Shown: positions 61,938 to 64,000 of the stretch, one piece after another | How positions within the stretch are numbered: position 1 is the stretch's first letter | Layout: each line of letters begins with the position of its first letter | Source of the DNA: Dehalococcoidia bacterium | Lineage (GTDB): Bacteria > Chloroflexota > Dehalococcoidia > Bin125 | Assembly (NCBI GenBank): GCA_022826965.1 | Contig: JAJDTU010000001.1 | Span: 372,001-436,000 of the forward strand | DNA: 64,000 nt | Reading direction: 5' to 3' | Translations under genes and position numbers: made by a program | The notes under the pieces: generated by a model | Databases searched by the model: none | What the model saw: the letters and a program-made list of their open reading frames with translations, nothing else | What the model was told of the DNA's origin: nothing

Positions 61938-63722
61938 ATGGCGCCGTCTGAGACGAGCGCACGTGCGATTGGCTCACCATTGACCGCCAGGAGTGCCGAC
62001 CAGCCGATTCAGTACGAGCCGGAAGAGGCTTGCCCACCGATTGTTGCGTTGATCGTCGGTTTCCAGGGGGCTGCGCTCGTCCTCGCGCCGACAGTGCTCA
62101 ATGTGGCGATCGGCTTTCGCGCCGCAGGTCTCGACGACACCTGGCTGGTCTGGGGCGTCTTCGCCGGCATGTTGACCTGTGCGGTGATGACGGCGCTGCA
62201 GGTCTTCCGATTTGGCAGGTTCGGCGCCGGCCACATCGTGCTCACCTGGTCGTCGGCCATCTTTCTCGCCATCCTGGCAACGACGGTCGACGCTGTCGGT
62301 CCAGAGACGTTCGCAAGCCTGCTGGTGATTTGCAGCCTCGTTCAGATCGCACTGGCGAGGTGGCTGCCCACGCTGCGGCGCGTTATCACCCCGGTCGTCT
62401 CCGGCACGGTCACGATGTTAATCGCCGTCAGCGTCTTGCCGATTGCATTCGACACCGTCCAGCGTGTGCCCTCCGACGCGCCGGTGAGCGCCGGTCCCAT
62501 CATCGCTGTCCTGACCCTGTTGACCTCTGTGGTGGTGACACTGCGGGTCGGCGGTCGATGGCGGCTGATTGCGCCGTTGATCAGCATCGCGGTTGGATGT
62601 GCGGTCGCAGCCGCATTCGGCGTGATCGAAGGGGACAGAATTGCCAACGCCGGCTGGTTCGGCATTCCAGAGCTGCCCGACCTCAGCTTCGACCTCTCGC
62701 CGGGCGAGGAGTTCTGGGCGCTGTTGCCTACATTCGCGATTCTCACCCTGGTGTTCACGCTCAAGACAGTGAGCGACGGAATCGTGATCCAGCAGAGTTC
62801 CCGGCGGCGTCCGCGCGCGATCGACTTCCGTCAGATCCAGGGTCTGGTCAGCGTCAGCGGGATCGGCATGTTGCTTGCCGGCCTCAGCACAACCCTGCCT
62901 CCGGCGTCCAACGCCTCGTACAGCCACACGCTGGTCACGCTCACAGGCGTTGCCGCGCGTCGGGTCGGCCTCGGCGTGGCGTTGATCACCGTCGTGCTGG
63001 CGTTCTTCTCCAAGTTCGCTGCCCTGTTGCTCTCGGTCCCCGGGCCTGTGCTAGGAGCCTTCCTGATGTTCGCGATGGGCATGCTCTTCGTCAGCGGCTG
63101 GCAGACCATCATGCGCGACGGACTCGATCCTCGGCGCGTGCTCGTGGTGGCGCTCGCAAGTGCATTGGGCTTGGGGCTGCACGGCCACCCGATTATGAGC
63201 GACCTGTTTGGCGATGAGATAGGCGGACTGATCGGAAACGGTGTCACCATTGGCGCCATCGTCGCGATCGTCATGACGCTGCTACTGGAAGCGATAGGTT
63301 CGCGGCGCTCGCGGCTCGAGGTGACCCTCGACATGGCCTCGCTGCCGGCGATCGATGAGTTTCTTTCCGCCCTGGCGTCCAGGCTGAAATGGGATGAGCC
63401 GTCGACGCTGCGGTTACGGTCGGCCGGCGAGGAGACACTCGCCACCCTGCTCGTCCAGGACGAGGCCGACCCGGATGATTCGGACCAGCCTCGCCTGGTA
63501 GTGATCGCCCGGCCGCAGTCGGTGATGGTCGAGCTGGAGTTCGTCGCTACGACGCGCCAGGAGAACATTGAGGATCAGCTTGCCTATCTGACGGACGAAG
63601 CGCCGGTGCCGACGGCAGATGATCTGTCGTTGCGCTTGCTCTGGTACCACGCATCCGCTGTGCGGCACCAGAAGTTCCACGGCGTCGACATCGTGACAGT
63701 GCAGGTAGAGGGCAACGCCTGA
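61938..63722 (+). CDS. NCS2/xanthine-uracil-type permease fused to a C-terminal anti-sigma/HATPase-like domain
   Basis: About 594 residues. Roughly the first 450 (to about 63300) carry 12 or so membrane segments with an NCS2-type pattern (PTVLNVAIGF; GHIVLTWSSAIFLA; GLSTTLPPASNASYSHTLVTLTGVAARRVG; SVPGPVLGAFLMFAMGML). The last ~135 residues (from 63310) are soluble. They resemble RsbW-type ATPase folds: an N-box-like RSAGEETLATLL, a beta segment RLVVIARPQ, and a terminal SLRLLWYHASAVRHQKFHGV. ATG 61938 is chosen from the protein; ATG 61851 is also in frame and no clear ribosome site is seen. Confidence 0.82.
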   Translation: MAPSETSARAIGSPLTARSADQPIQYEPEEACPPIVALIVGFQGAALVLAPTVLNVAIGFRAAGLDDTWLVWGVFAGMLTCAVMTALQVFRFGRFGAGHIVLTWSSAIFLAILATTVDAVGPETFASLLVICSLVQIALARWLPTLRRVITPVVSGTVTMLIAVSVLPIAFDTVQRVPSDAPVSAGPIIAVLTLLTSVVVTLRVGGRWRLIAPLISIAVGCAVAAAFGVIEGDRIANAGWFGIPELPDLSFDLSPGEEFWALLPTFAILTLVFTLKTVSDGIVIQQSSRRRPRAIDFRQIQGLVSVSGIGMLLAGLSTTLPPASNASYSHTLVTLTGVAARRVGLGVALITVVLAFFSKFAALLLSVPGPVLGAFLMFAMGMLFVSGWQTIMRDGLDPRRVLVVALASALGLGLHGHPIMSDLFGDEIGGLIGNGVTIGAIVAIVMTLLLEAIGSRRSRLEVTLDMASLPAIDEFLSALASRLKWDEPSTLRLRSAGEETLATLLVQDEADPDDSDQPRLVVIARPQSVMVELEFVATTRQENIEDQLAYLTDEAPVPTADDLSLRLLWYHASAVRHQKFHGVDIVTVQVEGNA

Positions 63723-63929
63723 CAGGTGAGCGCCGCGAGCAGATGCCGAAGCTACTGGAATCGTAGGGAGCGAGCCGCTCTCCGAGCATCCGCTATCGCA
63801 AGCGGGTGGTAGGCCACGATGGACTGCAGTGCGAACCTTTTGCCGGTCAGTCCACGTGCGAATTCGAGCGATTGGATCTTGAACGGTGGGTAGGGTCAGC
63901 ACGGGGTCCATGGCCGCTAAGCTGCTCCC
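63723..63929. other. Intergenic region with no gene seen
   Basis: 207 bases between the permease stop and the GTG of the next gene. No gene, tRNA or clear promoter is visible. Confidence 0.35.
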
Positions 63930-64000
63930 GTGAATGCCGGGATGAGAGGTGTCGCTCGGGCTCCGGCCTCATGTGGTGAGTTGGCCCAGGGCCTGCTTGG
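63930..64000 (+). CDS. GHMP kinase N-terminus, PduX (L-threonine kinase)-like, cut by window edge
   Basis: Frame open from GTG 63930 (or ATG 63942) to the end. The visible start reads NAGMRGVARAPASCGELAQG, and APASCGELxQG is the N-terminal signature of PduX-type GHMP kinases, which make L-threonine phosphate for cobalamin side-chain synthesis or act on similar small alcohols. Only about 23 codons are seen, so the rest of the protein and its role cannot be judged. Confidence 0.6.
   Translation, partial: MNAGMRGVARAPASCGELAQGLL

Noticed and set aside
1-64000. tRNA genes, rRNA, insertion sequences or prophage genes
   Set aside because: No T-arm plus acceptor pattern, transposase or phage gene was recognised on either strand.

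Overview
The window is GC-rich bacterial DNA, densely packed with genes on both strands. It carries about 49 protein-coding genes, two of them cut by the window edges; no rRNA, tRNA, transposase or CRISPR array was seen. The gene content suggests an aerobic heterotroph that scavenges dissolved organic compounds. Several features fit a Chloroflexota-type bacterium (for example the SAR202/Dehalococcoidia or Thermomicrobia side): a glycine decarboxylase P-protein split into two subunits, many luciferase-like flavin monooxygenases (LLM), many short-chain dehydrogenases (SDR), and binding-protein lipoproteins with Gly-Asp-rich and Gln-rich linkers. This placement is inference from gene content only; no marker gene for taxonomy is present.

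Layout. 1-3.2 kb: a Baeyer-Villiger monooxygenase (running off the left edge), an HSL-family esterase, and a Phd/YefM-RelE/ParE toxin-antitoxin pair, all on the minus strand. 3.3-9.5 kb: a Rieske protein with a large unrecognised C-terminal region, a MetE-like protein, small OmdA-like and VOC proteins, an enoyl-CoA hydratase, an amidohydrolase and an SDR. 9.6-12.2 kb: two tandem, near-identical LLM genes. 12.3-15.4 kb: a two-module M16 peptidase lipoprotein. 15.7-20.0 kb: the glycine cleavage operon gcvT-gcvH-gcvPA-gcvPB. 20.0-21.4 kb: DinB-like and Crp-like proteins. 21.6-31.1 kb: a branched-chain-amino-acid-type ABC uptake region with one ATPase pair (LivG, LivF) but two sets of binding protein plus permeases. 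31.1-33.4 kb: an MBL-fold hydrolase and an LLM, on the same strand as the second Liv set.

33.8-48.9 kb: two oligopeptide-type (Dpp-like) ABC operons, each with a Tat-type, Gln-rich lipoprotein and two permeases but no ATPases. Between them lie SDRs, a hydroxypyruvate-isomerase-like protein, an MDR oxidoreductase, an ASCH protein, an amidohydrolase and an epimerase. 49.1-54.3 kb: an assimilatory nitrate module (ferredoxin-type nitrite reductase, molybdopterin nitrate reductase, NarK-type transporter). 54.3-61.6 kb: a tartrate/D-malate dehydrogenase-like enzyme, esterases, SDRs and two more LLMs. 61.9-63.7 kb: an NCS2-type permease fused to a domain resembling an anti-sigma ATPase. At the right edge the first codons of a GHMP kinase (PduX-like) gene are visible.

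How it fits together: the ABC systems and the permease would bring in organic solutes. Oxygenases, each sitting next to a hydrolase, could oxidise and then hydrolyse them. SDRs, the enoyl-CoA hydratase and the dehydrogenases would carry products into central metabolism. The glycine cleavage and nitrate modules would serve one-carbon and nitrogen supply. Patterns above the gene level are: three oxygenase-hydrolase pairs, five convergent gene pairs that share their stop codons in a CTAG or CTAA tetranucleotide, and strong hairpins between binding-protein and permease genes in three of the four ABC clusters.
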